A stretch of 7,892 nt of DNA from Actinomycetota bacterium (GCA_027730885.1 JAQCHM010000146.1:1-7892), one strand, 5' to 3'. Shown: positions 1 to 6,520, numbered from the stretch's first letter. Numbers and translations are program-made. The notes: generated from the sequence alone by a model not told the origin.

Positions 1-1472
1 CCGGGGATGACGACCGCGCACGCCCGCTCGCCCAGGCGCTCGTCCGGATAACCGATGACGGCGACTTCACGGACGCGGGGATGTCCGAACAGCACGGCCT
101 CGACCTCGACGACCGGCACGTTCTCGCCGCCGCGGATGACGAGATCCTTGGTACGACCGTTGATGCGAACGCCACCGTCGACGCGACGGCGGGCGAGGTC
201 GCCGGTGTCGAACCACGGGCCGCGGTTGTCATTGCCGGGCGAAAGTTGGGCCTGGTAGAGATCGTCGCGTTTGAAGTAGCCGATGGTCTGACTTGCTCCA
301 CGGGTCAGGAGCTGGCCGGTGCTACCGATGGGCACCTCGACACCGGCATCGTCGACGATGCGAATCTCCATCCAGCCGATCGGCTGGCCGTCGCTGTCGC
401 ACTTCACCTCGACCGGGTCGCCGGGACGGGTCATCGTCACGGCACCGTTCTCGGTCATGCCGAACACTGCGATCAGCTCGTCGATCGCATCGCGGCGGGT
501 GGCCTCGACCAGCGGTGACGGGATGGGCGCTCCGGCACAGACGTAGCTCTTCATGGAAGCGAGCCTGCGGCCCCGCTTCTGGCAGGCGGCCACGATGTCG
601 TTGAGGAACGGCGTGGCGCCGGCGCTGAAGGTGATCTGTTTTTCATCAGCGAGCCGGCAGAAGACATCGACGTCCCAGACGTCCGGTTACACCACCTTCA
701 TTCCCGCGGCCAGGGGGAGCACGATGCCGGCCAGGAATCCGGTCTGGTGGGCGAGGGTCGACGGCATGAGGATGCTGTCCTTCGACGTCAGGCCGCCGGT
801 GGCAGAGAAGGCAAGCGTTCCGGCATGAATGGTGTTGGCCGTGTGCATGACCCCCTTGGGCTCACCGGTCGTACCCGAGGTGAACTGGAGCTCGGCGAGG
901 TCGTCCGGTCGGATCGAGTCCTTGCGCAAGCGATCCGGCTCGGTCTCGGTCTCCCACGACCGATCGAGGAAGTGTCCGGCGAACGGCTGGACGTGGGCAG
1001 TTGCCTCGTCCAGCCCGAGCGCGAAACCACGCGTGGCGCCGGGCAGCTCCGCGAGGACTCGTTCCAGCATGGCCGCGTGGTCATAGCCTCGAAAGACCGA
1101 CGGGACGATGACCACCGGCGACTCGGTGCGTCCGAGTATGAAGGCGAACTCACGGTCTCGGAAGATCGGCACGAGGGGGTTGATGATGGCCCCGATCCGG
1201 CCGCAGGCCAGCGCAAGGGCGGCGAAGGTCCAGTCGTTGGGGAGCTGCACGGAGACGATCTGGCCCGGCCGCACCCCGAGGTCGAGGAGGGCGCCGGCGA
1301 ATCGGTCGACGTAGCGACTCAGCTGTCGGTAGCTGACGACTGTTTGCGGCTGGGGAGGGTCGGCCCGGTGTCTGACGATGGCGACCTTGTCGGGATTCGC
1401 CACCACGGCGTCGTCGAAGTCGTCGAGATAGGTGCGATCGCGCCACCAACCCTGCCTGCGGTATTCCTGCAT
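1..1472 (-). pseudogene. AMP-forming acyl-CoA ligase, 3' end outside window, interrupted by an in-frame stop
   Basis: An ANL-superfamily acyl-CoA synthetase, which would activate a carboxylic acid to its CoA thioester via an acyl-adenylate in the cytoplasm. The first 261 codons contain the ATP-binding loop TSGTTGEPKG (residues 198-207). They end at a TAA at 687-689 just after GMKVV. Reading on in the same frame, the protein continues intact: PDVWD, CAGAPIPSPL, the A5 motif FGMTENGA (about codon 337), FDTGDLA (about 421) and GRTKDLVIRGGENV (from 439). About 490 codons lie in the window; the catalytic-lysine tail is beyond position 1. The start at 1472 is supported by AGGGGA six bases upstream. 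The gene is transcribed away from the CaiB gene across a shared 80-bp spacer. It resembles the cyclohexanecarboxylate/medium-chain ligase branch, but the substrate is unknown. A TAC-to-TAA change would explain the stop; sequencing error is an alternative. Family call very sure, gene status unsure. Confidence 0.88.
687..689 (-). other. In-frame TAA nonsense codon inside the acyl-CoA ligase
   Basis: The plus strand reads tta here, giving TAA on the coding strand. Ligase-family sequence continues in the same frame on both sides, so this is a substitution and not a frameshift. Downstream restart points in frame exist, for example GTG at 591-593 and ATG at 552-554, but neither would rebuild an enzyme containing the ATP-binding loop. 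Confidence 0.85.
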
Positions 1473-1478
1473 TTTCGG

Positions 1479-1484
1479 TCCCCT
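1479..1484 (-). promoter_or_regulatory. Ribosome binding site of the acyl-CoA ligase
   Basis: The minus strand reads AGGGGA, six bases before the ATG at 1472. It fixes the ligase start and contrasts with the divergent CaiB gene, which has no Shine-Dalgarno sequence. Confidence 0.6.
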
Positions 1485-1540
1485 GGATGTCTGTGCCGTG
1501 CCGGCCGGCTTTCACATTCCCTCGGTCCGGACGCAACCGC

Positions 1541-1546
1541 TAGCGT
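1541..1546 (+). promoter_or_regulatory. Candidate -10 box (TAGCGT) of a leaderless promoter for the CaiB gene
   Basis: TAGCGT fits the actinobacterial TANNNT -10 pattern and ends six bases before the ATG at 1553, so transcription would start at or next to the start codon. No Shine-Dalgarno sequence precedes this ATG, as expected for leaderless translation. The box is also the loop of a short inverted repeat, accgc (1536-1540) and gcggt (1547-1551). I see no convincing -35 element. Confidence 0.45.
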
Positions 1547-1552
1547 GCGGTC

Positions 1553-2698
1553 ATGAGTGGACCACTTTCCGGCATGACCGTCATCGAACTCCAAGGCATC
1601 GGGCCCGCACCGTTCTGCGGGATGGTGCTTTCCGACATGGGCGCCGAGGTGATCCGCATCGATCGCGCCGGCAACGTCCCCGATGTGTTCCCCGACCAAC
1701 CACCCATCAGCCCGCTCGAACGGGGACGGCGCTCGATCGGCGTCGATCTGAAATCGCCCGACGGCATCGACACCGTGCTGCGCCTGATCGGCGAGGCCGA
1801 CGCGTTGATCGAGGGCTTTCGTCCCGGGGTGATGGAACGGTTGGGGCTCGGACCGGACCTGTGCCTTGCCAGGAACCCGCGGCTCGTCTACGGCCGAATG
1901 ACGGGATGGGGCCAGGTCGGTCCCTATTCCCAGATGGCCGGGCACGACATCAACTACATCGCCCTCGCCGGCGTTCTCGCGCACATCGGCACCAGCCCCG
2001 ACGAGCCGCCCACCGTCCCGTTGAACCTCATCGGGGACTTCGGCGGGGGTGGCATGTTGTTAGCGATCGGTGTTCTCGGCGCTCTCGTCGAGTCGCAGCG
2101 TTGCGGTCTGGGTCAGGTGGTCGACGCGGCGATGGTCGACGGCGCAGCGATGTTGATGTCCGCGATGCACGCCACCCACCACGCCGGAGCCATGCGCCCC
2201 CGCGGACAGAATCAGCTGGACGGCGCCTCGCACTACTACGGCGTCTACCGGTGCGCGGACGGTGAGTACATCTCGGTCGGCTCGATCGAACCGCAGTTCT
2301 ACACCGAGCTGCGGCGCCTCACCGGATGTGTAGGCCCCGAGTGGGACGCCCAGCGGCACAAGGGCATCTGGCCCGAACGCAAGGCGCAGATGGCCGAGAT
2401 CTTCGCGTCACGCACGAGGGCCGAGTGGTGCGACATCATGGAGGGCACCGACGTTTGCTTCGCCCCGGTCCTGACCATGGCCGAGGCGTACGAACATCCG
2501 CAGAATGTCGAGCGTGACACCTTCGTCGAGGTTGCCGGTGTCCGTCAGCCGGCGCCCGCCCCCCGCTTCGAGCGCACGCCGTCCGCGGTCGCAGGGCCGG
2601 CCGCCCATCCCGGGGCGAACACCGACGAGATCCTCATCAAGGCGGGATTCGACGAAGCCGAGATCGCAGGACTTCGCAAGAGCGGGGCGGTCCGCTAG
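1553..2698 (+). CDS. CaiB/BaiF family protein, alpha-methylacyl-CoA racemase type
   Basis: A 381-residue family III CoA-transferase-fold protein whose closest functional match is alpha-methylacyl-CoA racemase (AMACR/MCR), which interconverts R and S 2-methylacyl-CoA esters so that branched side chains can enter beta-oxidation. The N-terminus (LSGMTVIELQGIGPAPFCGMV, then DMGAEVIRID) is typical of the fold. The family catalytic signature is present: GHDINY with His131, then NLIGDFGGGG with Asn158 and Asp162, and IEPQF with Glu246. These match by alignment His126, Asn152, Asp156 and Glu241 of the mycobacterial racemase. Length is normal for the racemase group (about 360-385). No Shine-Dalgarno sequence is visible, so the ATG at 1553 is chosen from family alignment and a TANNNT box. 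Its stop directly abuts the SDR start, suggesting one transcript. A true CoA transferase using another acyl-CoA donor cannot be excluded, but the intact racemase residues make that less likely. Confidence 0.9.
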   Translation: MSGPLSGMTVIELQGIGPAPFCGMVLSDMGAEVIRIDRAGNVPDVFPDQPPISPLERGRRSIGVDLKSPDGIDTVLRLIGEADALIEGFRPGVMERLGLGPDLCLARNPRLVYGRMTGWGQVGPYSQMAGHDINYIALAGVLAHIGTSPDEPPTVPLNLIGDFGGGGMLLAIGVLGALVESQRCGLGQVVDAAMVDGAAMLMSAMHATHHAGAMRPRGQNQLDGASHYYGVYRCADGEYISVGSIEPQFYTELRRLTGCVGPEWDAQRHKGIWPERKAQMAEIFASRTRAEWCDIMEGTDVCFAPVLTMAEAYEHPQNVERDTFVEVAGVRQPAPAPRFERTPSAVAGPAAHPGANTDEILIKAGFDEAEIAGLRKSGAVR

Positions 2699-3475
2699 GT
2701 GGGCGGCGTGCTCGACGGTCAGGTCGCGCTGATCACGGGCATCGGCGCGGGCATGGGTACCGGCATCGCTCGGGCGTTCGCCGACGCCGGCGCGTTGGTC
2801 GTCGGTGCCGACATCGACTCGCAAGCGGGCCACGCGGTGATGAATTCGATCGGACCTCCGGCAGTTTTCGTGCAGGCCGATGTGTCCAAGGTGCACGAGT
2901 GTCAGGGGCTCGTCGACCAGGTCGTTGCCGACCATGGCCGCATCGACGTGTTGGTCAACAACGCGGGGGTCACCAAGAGCCTCGGGTTTTTCGACGTGAC
3001 CGAAGCCGACTGGGATCGCATCTACTCGGTGAATGCCCGCGGCCTGTTCTTCCTGATGCAGGCGGCGGCGGTGGCCATGCGGGACCAGGGCGGCGGTCGC
3101 ATCGTGAACATCGCCTCGATCGCGGGGAAGGGCTATCGGGGCACTTCGAACGTGGCCTACGCCGGAACCAAGGGCGCGGTGATCGCCATGACCAGGATAG
3201 CGGCCTCCCAGCTGGCTCGTCATGGCATCAACGTCAACGCCATCTGCCCGGGCGTCACTCGTACCGCTCTCTTCGATCAGGTCATCGACGAACTGGTCGA
3301 CCGCAATGGCGGGACACGAGAGCAAGCCGAGGCCAAGGCGGTGCGGTCCATTCCGCTGCGTCGGGCGAATGATCCCCAGGACATCGCGGCCCTGGCCGTC
3401 TACCTCTCGTCCGATGCCGCTCGGAACGTCACCGGCCAGTCGTGGAACGTCGACGGCGGTTTGCACTGGGATTGA
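2699..3475 (+). CDS. Classical short-chain dehydrogenase/reductase (SDR), probably NAD-dependent
   Basis: A 258-residue Rossmann-fold oxidoreductase. Visible motifs in order: cofactor loop TGIGAGMGTG (13-22), acidic GADID at the end of the second strand (Asp38, favouring NAD over NADP), Asp61 in ADVS for the adenine, VNNAG (86-90), Asn112, Ser140, the YAGTK catalytic pair Tyr154 and Lys158, NAICPGVTRT, and the C-terminal GQSWNVDGG. The Asn-Ser-Tyr-Lys tetrad is complete, so it should be active. The likely role is oxidation of a secondary alcohol or 3-hydroxyacyl-CoA (or the reverse reduction) in the same pathway as the racemase. The GTG at 2699 immediately follows the racemase stop. A second GTG at 2708 is preceded by AGGTGG at 2697-2702 with five-base spacing and may be the real start, giving 255 residues. 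Substrate not determinable. Confidence 0.92.
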   Translation: MGGVLDGQVALITGIGAGMGTGIARAFADAGALVVGADIDSQAGHAVMNSIGPPAVFVQADVSKVHECQGLVDQVVADHGRIDVLVNNAGVTKSLGFFDVTEADWDRIYSVNARGLFFLMQAAAVAMRDQGGGRIVNIASIAGKGYRGTSNVAYAGTKGAVIAMTRIAASQLARHGINVNAICPGVTRTALFDQVIDELVDRNGGTREQAEAKAVRSIPLRRANDPQDIAALAVYLSSDAARNVTGQSWNVDGGLHWD

Positions 3476-3501
3476 TCCGCGTACCCCCGACAAGGGCGAG
3501 G

Positions 3502-4359
3502 TCAGCGAGGGACCGTGATCAGCGCCAGCTGCCGCGTGGTCGCCACCAGGCGGCCGGCGCCGTCCCACACCTCGCCATCCTCGTCGACCAGGGAACCGTT
3601 GGTGACGCGGGTCCGGAAACTGCCGCTGACCCAACCCGGAGACGGCAACGCGAAGAGATGTGTGGTGAGCTGCACGGTTGGGACGTGCCCCAGGGTCCGA
3701 CCGAACGTCTCGAACAACGATGGCGGCATGCCGTCGGAGAACACCAGGAGTGCGGCTGGGTCCGGGTCCGAGCCATCGCCCAGGCACATCCAACCGTTCA
3801 GCTCGGCGGGGCCGCCGAATCGGTCGTTGAGCCAACCAGTCGCCGGGTCGAGGCGCAGCACCAGTTGGTCGTGGAGATTGACGGGCTCACCCTCGGCAAC
3901 GGCGAGGACGCTGCTGGACAGGCAGTCCTCGGGAGGCGGCAGGACCGGGGGAGGAATGGCACCCGCCGGATGCTCCACTGCCGTGACGGGTAGCTCACCG
4001 TAGGTGCCGACCGCCCGGACCCGCTCGACACCGTTCTGGACCAGTCGCACCGCCGCTGTGCTCTGCCGCTTGCCGATCTTGACGGTTTCGACGTACAACT
4101 CCGCCGGACCGAACGACGGAGCAGCAAGGTAGGTGGCGCTCACGGACAGCGGATGGGGTTGGGGAACGGCGGACTGCATCGCCTCGGACACCAGAGCGAG
4201 GAGGTAGCCGCCGTGGGGGATGCCTCGTACGTCCCAACCCTCGGTGATGTCGGCTTGCAGGGCGGCGGTGTCGGTCGCACGTGCCGGCGAGGGGTCGAGG
4301 GCCGGTCGGGTGAGCGGGAGCGGCGTCAGCGTCAAGGCATCGCGGAGGGTTCTGGACAT
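3502..4359 (-). CDS. Acyl-CoA thioesterase-like protein, TesB-type double hotdog
   Basis: A 285-residue protein with two hotdog halves, as in TesB/4HBT_3 acyl-CoA thioesterases, which hydrolyse acyl-CoA to free acid and CoA. The N-terminal half has GIPHGGYLLALVSEAM (about 46-61), followed by the strand SVSATYLAAPSFGPAEL. The C-terminal half carries FSDGMPPSLF and ends in the strand pair SGSFRTRVTNG and GRLVATTRQLAL. I chose the ATG at 4359 (MSRTLRDAL). The frame extends upstream to 4503, but that extra 48-residue segment has no family character and would overlap the divergent cyclase gene. No Shine-Dalgarno sequence precedes 4359; a TACCGT box lies nine bases upstream. It converges on the SDR with 26 bases between stops and diverges from the cyclase gene. 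A role in releasing CoA from stalled or end-product thioesters is inference. Confidence 0.8.
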   Translation of the reverse strand: MSRTLRDALTLTPLPLTRPALDPSPARATDTAALQADITEGWDVRGIPHGGYLLALVSEAMQSAVPQPHPLSVSATYLAAPSFGPAELYVETVKIGKRQSTAAVRLVQNGVERVRAVGTYGELPVTAVEHPAGAIPPPVLPPPEDCLSSSVLAVAEGEPVNLHDQLVLRLDPATGWLNDRFGGPAELNGWMCLGDGSDPDPAALLVFSDGMPPSLFETFGRTLGHVPTVQLTTHLFALPSPGWVSGSFRTRVTNGSLVDEDGEVWDGAGRLVATTRQLALITVPR

Positions 4360-4368
4360 TGGGCCTGG

Positions 4369-4374
4369 ACGGTA
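4369..4374 (-). promoter_or_regulatory. Candidate -10 box (TACCGT) for the thioesterase gene
   Basis: The minus strand reads TACCGT nine bases before the ATG at 4359, fitting TANNNT and implying a very short or absent 5' leader. No Shine-Dalgarno sequence lies between. No clear -35 element was found. Confidence 0.35.
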
Positions 4375-4400
4375 GCAAGAGCACCGGGGCTTGTGTCCTC

Positions 4401-4430
4401 TTGGCGCCGTCGGGCGTCGGACCGTAAGGT
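4401..4430 (+). promoter_or_regulatory. Candidate promoter for the cyclase-crotonase operon
   Basis: TTGGCG at 4401-4406 resembles a -35 element, and TAAGGT at 4425-4430 fits TANNNT after an 18-base spacer. TAAGGT ends eight bases before the ATG at 4439, so the transcript would be leaderless or nearly so. AAGG inside the same box could instead act as a Shine-Dalgarno sequence if transcription starts further upstream; sequence alone does not separate the two readings. Confidence 0.4.
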
Positions 4431-4438
4431 CGGCTGGT

Positions 4439-5392
4439 ATGAGTTCGTCCGGTGAAGTCTCCGATCTGCCCAATTTCGACGATCTGCCCCAGTTGCCCGG
4501 CACAGGGCTTCGCCACGCCTGGGACGTATTCGGTCGGGAGGACGTCCTCGGGTCGATGAACCTTCTGACCGCCGACCGAACGGCGTCGGCTGCTCGTCTC
4601 GTGCAGACTGGTCAACGGATCTCGCTCGATCTGCCGCTGAACTGTCCCGACCCGCCTCTGTTCGGTCGTCAGCCCTTCAACCACGTCGTGTTCCCGCTGA
4701 ACCGCAACGAGATGGACGACCGGGTCGACAACTTCCACCTCCAGGGGTCGACCCAGTGGGACGGGCTGAACCACGTCCGCTGTCGGGAGGACGGCTATTG
4801 GGGTGGGCGGCTGCAGGATCCCCTCGACGGGCCGAACGGTCTCGGGGTCCACCATTGGGCCGAGCACGGCATCGCCGGTCGTGGGGTGTTGATCGACGTC
4901 GCCGGCTGGCTCGAGAGCAGAGGATCCTATGATCCGCTCGGCGGTCGGCCCATCACGGTGGACGACCTCCAGGCGACGCTCGACGATCAGGGTGTGGTCC
5001 TCGAGCCGGGCGACCTGTTGTGTATTCGCACCGCATGGAGCCGGGGGTATTTGGCCCTCACGGCTGACGAACGGGTTTCGTATGCAGCAGCGCCTACGTT
5101 CTCGGGCCTGCACGCGAGCGAGGACATGGCCCGCTTTCTGTGGAACGCCCACCCCGCGGCCATCTGCTGTGACAATCCGGCGATCGAGGTCGTGCCCGGC
5201 GACCCGGCGGTCGGTTCCCTGCACCGCAGGCTCCTGCCGACGCTGGGGATGGCCTTGGGTGAGATGTTCGATTTCGAGACCTTGGCCCCCGTCTGTCGGG
5301 CCGCCGATCGCTCGACGTTCTTCTTCGTCGCCGCGCCTCTCCGCATCCCGAACGCGCTGGGGTCTCCCGGCAACGCCGTCGCCATTCTCTGA
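4439..5392 (+). CDS. Cyclase-family metal-dependent hydrolase (kynurenine formamidase-like fold)
   Basis: A 317-residue member of the cyclase family (Pfam Cyclase; the kynurenine formamidase and polyketide-cyclase-like group), cytosolic hydrolases that typically use Mn or Zn to open amide, ester or lactone bonds. The metal-site region is FHLQGSTQWDGLNHVR (99-114) with His100, Gln106, Asp108 and His112. This is the long QWD variant of the family, with Gln where classical members have the second His of HxGTHxD. Other family features are the GRGVLIDVAGW strand and the GDLLCIRTAWSRG segment. ATG 4439 is preferred over the in-frame upstream GTG at 4391 because family similarity begins after it and a TAAGGT box lies just before it. 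It leads a plus-strand operon, with the crotonase 13 bases downstream. The likely job is hydrolysis of a cyclic or acyl intermediate; the actual substrate is unknown. Confidence 0.85.
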   Translation: MSSSGEVSDLPNFDDLPQLPGTGLRHAWDVFGREDVLGSMNLLTADRTASAARLVQTGQRISLDLPLNCPDPPLFGRQPFNHVVFPLNRNEMDDRVDNFHLQGSTQWDGLNHVRCREDGYWGGRLQDPLDGPNGLGVHHWAEHGIAGRGVLIDVAGWLESRGSYDPLGGRPITVDDLQATLDDQGVVLEPGDLLCIRTAWSRGYLALTADERVSYAAAPTFSGLHASEDMARFLWNAHPAAICCDNPAIEVVPGDPAVGSLHRRLLPTLGMALGEMFDFETLAPVCRAADRSTFFFVAAPLRIPNALGSPGNAVAIL

Positions 5393-5393
5393 C

Positions 5394-5398
5394 AGGAG
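5394..5398 (+). promoter_or_regulatory. Ribosome binding site of the crotonase gene
   Basis: AGGAG lies seven bases before the ATG at 5406. It decides this start over a much longer upstream reading frame that only shadows the cyclase gene. Confidence 0.7.
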
Positions 5399-5405
5399 CA
5401 CGTCC

Positions 5406-6209
5406 ATGAGTTACCGAACGATCGGCTACGAGGTCGAAGGACGCATCGCCACCGTCACCCTTCGCCGTCCCGAGAAGATGAACGCCATCTCGGTCGAACT
5501 ACAGACCGAGTTGCTCGACGCTCTGGAACAGGCGGCGGCTGACCCCGGCATTCACGTTGCGGTAGTGCAAGGGGAGGGCCGGGCGTTCTCGACGGGGTAC
5601 GACATCACGGTCGGCGGAACGGGCGGTGGTGGGGTGACCGGCGACCGGGCGGGTCTCGAGCGGATCATGCGGAACTGGCTTCGGATCTGGGATTTGCCCC
5701 TACCGGTCATCGCCAAGGTCCACGGCTACTGCCTCGCCGGTGGCACCCAGCTGGCTGCGATCTGTGACGTGACCTTCGTCGCCGAGGACACAAAGGTCGG
5801 GACCCCCCAGCTGCCGTTGGGCGCGGGTTACGTGGCGTCGATCTGGGTGTGGATGTGTGGGCCGAAGCGAGCCAAGGAGATGTTCTTCCCCACCGGCGAG
5901 ATGATCACGGGTGCGGATGCGGCCGAGTGGGGGCTCTTCAATCGAGCGGTGCCAGCGGCCGACCTCGATGCTGCCGTTGCCGAGTACGCGGCAAAGGTGG
6001 CGCGCACGCCGAAGGACATCCTTGCCCTGCAGAAGCAGTCGGCCAACCGCATCCAGGAGATCCAAGGGTTCCGGGAGGCGTTGCTGCAGGCGGTCGAGAT
6101 CGACGCCATCGCCCACGCCTCGCCCGCGGTCAAGACCATCAACGCCTACATCCGCGAGCACGGCCTGCATGCGGCCCTGAAAGCGTTCAACGAGGGACAG
6201 ATTCCGTGA
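5406..6209 (+). CDS. Crotonase-superfamily protein (enoyl-CoA hydratase/isomerase fold) with both catalytic Glu replaced by Gln
   Basis: A 267-residue crotonase-fold protein, a family that binds acyl-CoA and stabilises an enolate in an oxyanion hole. It shows IATVTLRRPEKMNAIS (14-29), the oxyanion/CoA region GRAFSTGYDI (58-67), KVHGYCLAGGTQLAAICD (104-121) and GTPQLPLGAG (132-141). Canonical enoyl-CoA hydratases have GGGxELA and FGxPE with two catalytic glutamates (Glu144 and Glu164 in the rat mitochondrial enzyme). Here both positions are Gln (115 and 135, each CAG), so ordinary syn-hydration of a 2-enoyl-CoA is unlikely. Other crotonase chemistry, such as isomerisation, C-C bond cleavage or thioester hydrolysis, or a changed catalytic base, is possible. 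The start is fixed by AGGAG. It lies 13 bases after the cyclase gene, and its stop overlaps the next start by GTGA. Fold certain; reaction unknown. Confidence 0.9.
   Translation: MSYRTIGYEVEGRIATVTLRRPEKMNAISVELQTELLDALEQAAADPGIHVAVVQGEGRAFSTGYDITVGGTGGGGVTGDRAGLERIMRNWLRIWDLPLPVIAKVHGYCLAGGTQLAAICDVTFVAEDTKVGTPQLPLGAGYVASIWVWMCGPKRAKEMFFPTGEMITGADAAEWGLFNRAVPAADLDAAVAEYAAKVARTPKDILALQKQSANRIQEIQGFREALLQAVEIDAIAHASPAVKTINAYIREHGLHAALKAFNEGQIP
6193..6197 (+). promoter_or_regulatory. Ribosome binding site before the beta-lactamase-family remnant
   Basis: AGGGA lies eight bases before the GTG at 6206, inside the end of the crotonase gene. Together with the GTGA overlap it shows that the remnant keeps the original translational coupling of a real gene start. 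Confidence 0.55.
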
Positions 6210-6520
6210 CCTCCTCGGGCGTCACCGAGCCGCTCGTCACCAGGGCGACCGTCGCCGACGGGTTCGCCGAGGTGGCGGCCGAGTTCGAACGGAACTTCGC
6301 CGAGCGGGGCGAGCTCGGGGCGTCGCTCAACGTGCGGGCGAACGGCGAGACCGTGCTCGACCTCTGGGGAGGCACGACGGCCAGCCGCGACACCGTCAAC
6401 CTGGTCCCGTCACGCCCCGGTGTTCAACCAGCACACCGACGAGGTCCTGACCGAAGTGCTCGGGCTGGATGCCGTTCGCCTGGCGGAGCTACGTTCCGAG
6501 CACGTGATCGTTTGACCTGA
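6206..6520 (+). pseudogene. Beta-lactamase-family serine hydrolase, 5' remnant only
   Basis: The GTG overlaps the crotonase stop and opens a 104-residue frame. Its first 67 residues match the N-terminus of beta-lactamase/esterase family proteins (class C or EstB type, normally about 380-420 residues): DGFAEVAAEFERNFAERGELG, then GASLNVRANGETVLDLWGG, then DTVNLV. The SxxK nucleophile motif that should follow directly is missing. From about 6407 this frame turns into arginine-, proline- and glycine-rich sequence with no family resemblance, while another frame reads as the end of a CaiB-type gene. The spacing between WGG and DTVNLV also looks several residues short. The catalytic domain is gone, so no activity is expected. 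The intact start and coupling suggest the gene was once an operon member. A recently deleted gene or an assembly join both fit. Confidence 0.72.
6408..6515 (+). pseudogene. CaiB/BaiF CoA-transferase, C-terminal remnant
   Basis: In a frame different from the preceding remnant, the codons from about 6408 to the TGA at 6513-6515 read RHAPVFNQHTDEVLTEVLGL, then DAVRLAELRSEHVIV. This is the typical end of family III CoA transferases, where a GxHTDEVL-like stretch is followed by an LGL...IAELR helix and a short tail close to the stop codon. The intact racemase-type protein in this window ends similarly (NTDEILIKAGFDEAEIAGLR) but is clearly not a copy, so this comes from a second gene of the family. 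Roughly 35 of about 400 residues remain, with no start codon, so it is a non-functional fragment. It lies 35 bases before the flavin oxidoreductase gene, which suggests the lost gene was its upstream neighbour. Confidence 0.75.

Noticed and set aside
747..1556. 269-residue open frame on the plus strand
   Set aside because: Antisense to the ligase, whose motifs are unmistakable; the translation shows no family feature.
3476..3501. Terminator between the convergent SDR and thioesterase genes
   Set aside because: Only 26 bases, and I see no stable stem-loop or T-run. The same holds for the 12-base gap at 7622-7633.
2408..3835. 475-residue open frame on the minus strand
   Set aside because: It runs antisense across the racemase, SDR and thioesterase genes, which all have clear family motifs. 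Its translation is Arg/Gly/Asp-rich and low in complexity, as expected for a shadow frame in GC-rich DNA.
4391..4438. Upstream GTG start for the cyclase gene
   Set aside because: The 16 added residues include the candidate promoter box and do not look like family sequence; ATG 4439 is better placed.
4360..4503. N-terminal extension of the thioesterase to 4503
   Set aside because: The extra 48 residues lack family similarity, would overlap the divergent cyclase coding start and would cover both candidate promoters.
3995..5407. 470-residue open frame on the minus strand
   Set aside because: Antisense to the cyclase gene and out of frame with the thioesterase gene, and no recognisable motif; a codon-bias shadow.
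6206..6520. A functional small hypothetical protein of 104 residues
   Set aside because: Its two halves resemble pieces of two unrelated large families in different frames, and the part after about residue 67 looks like out-of-frame translation.
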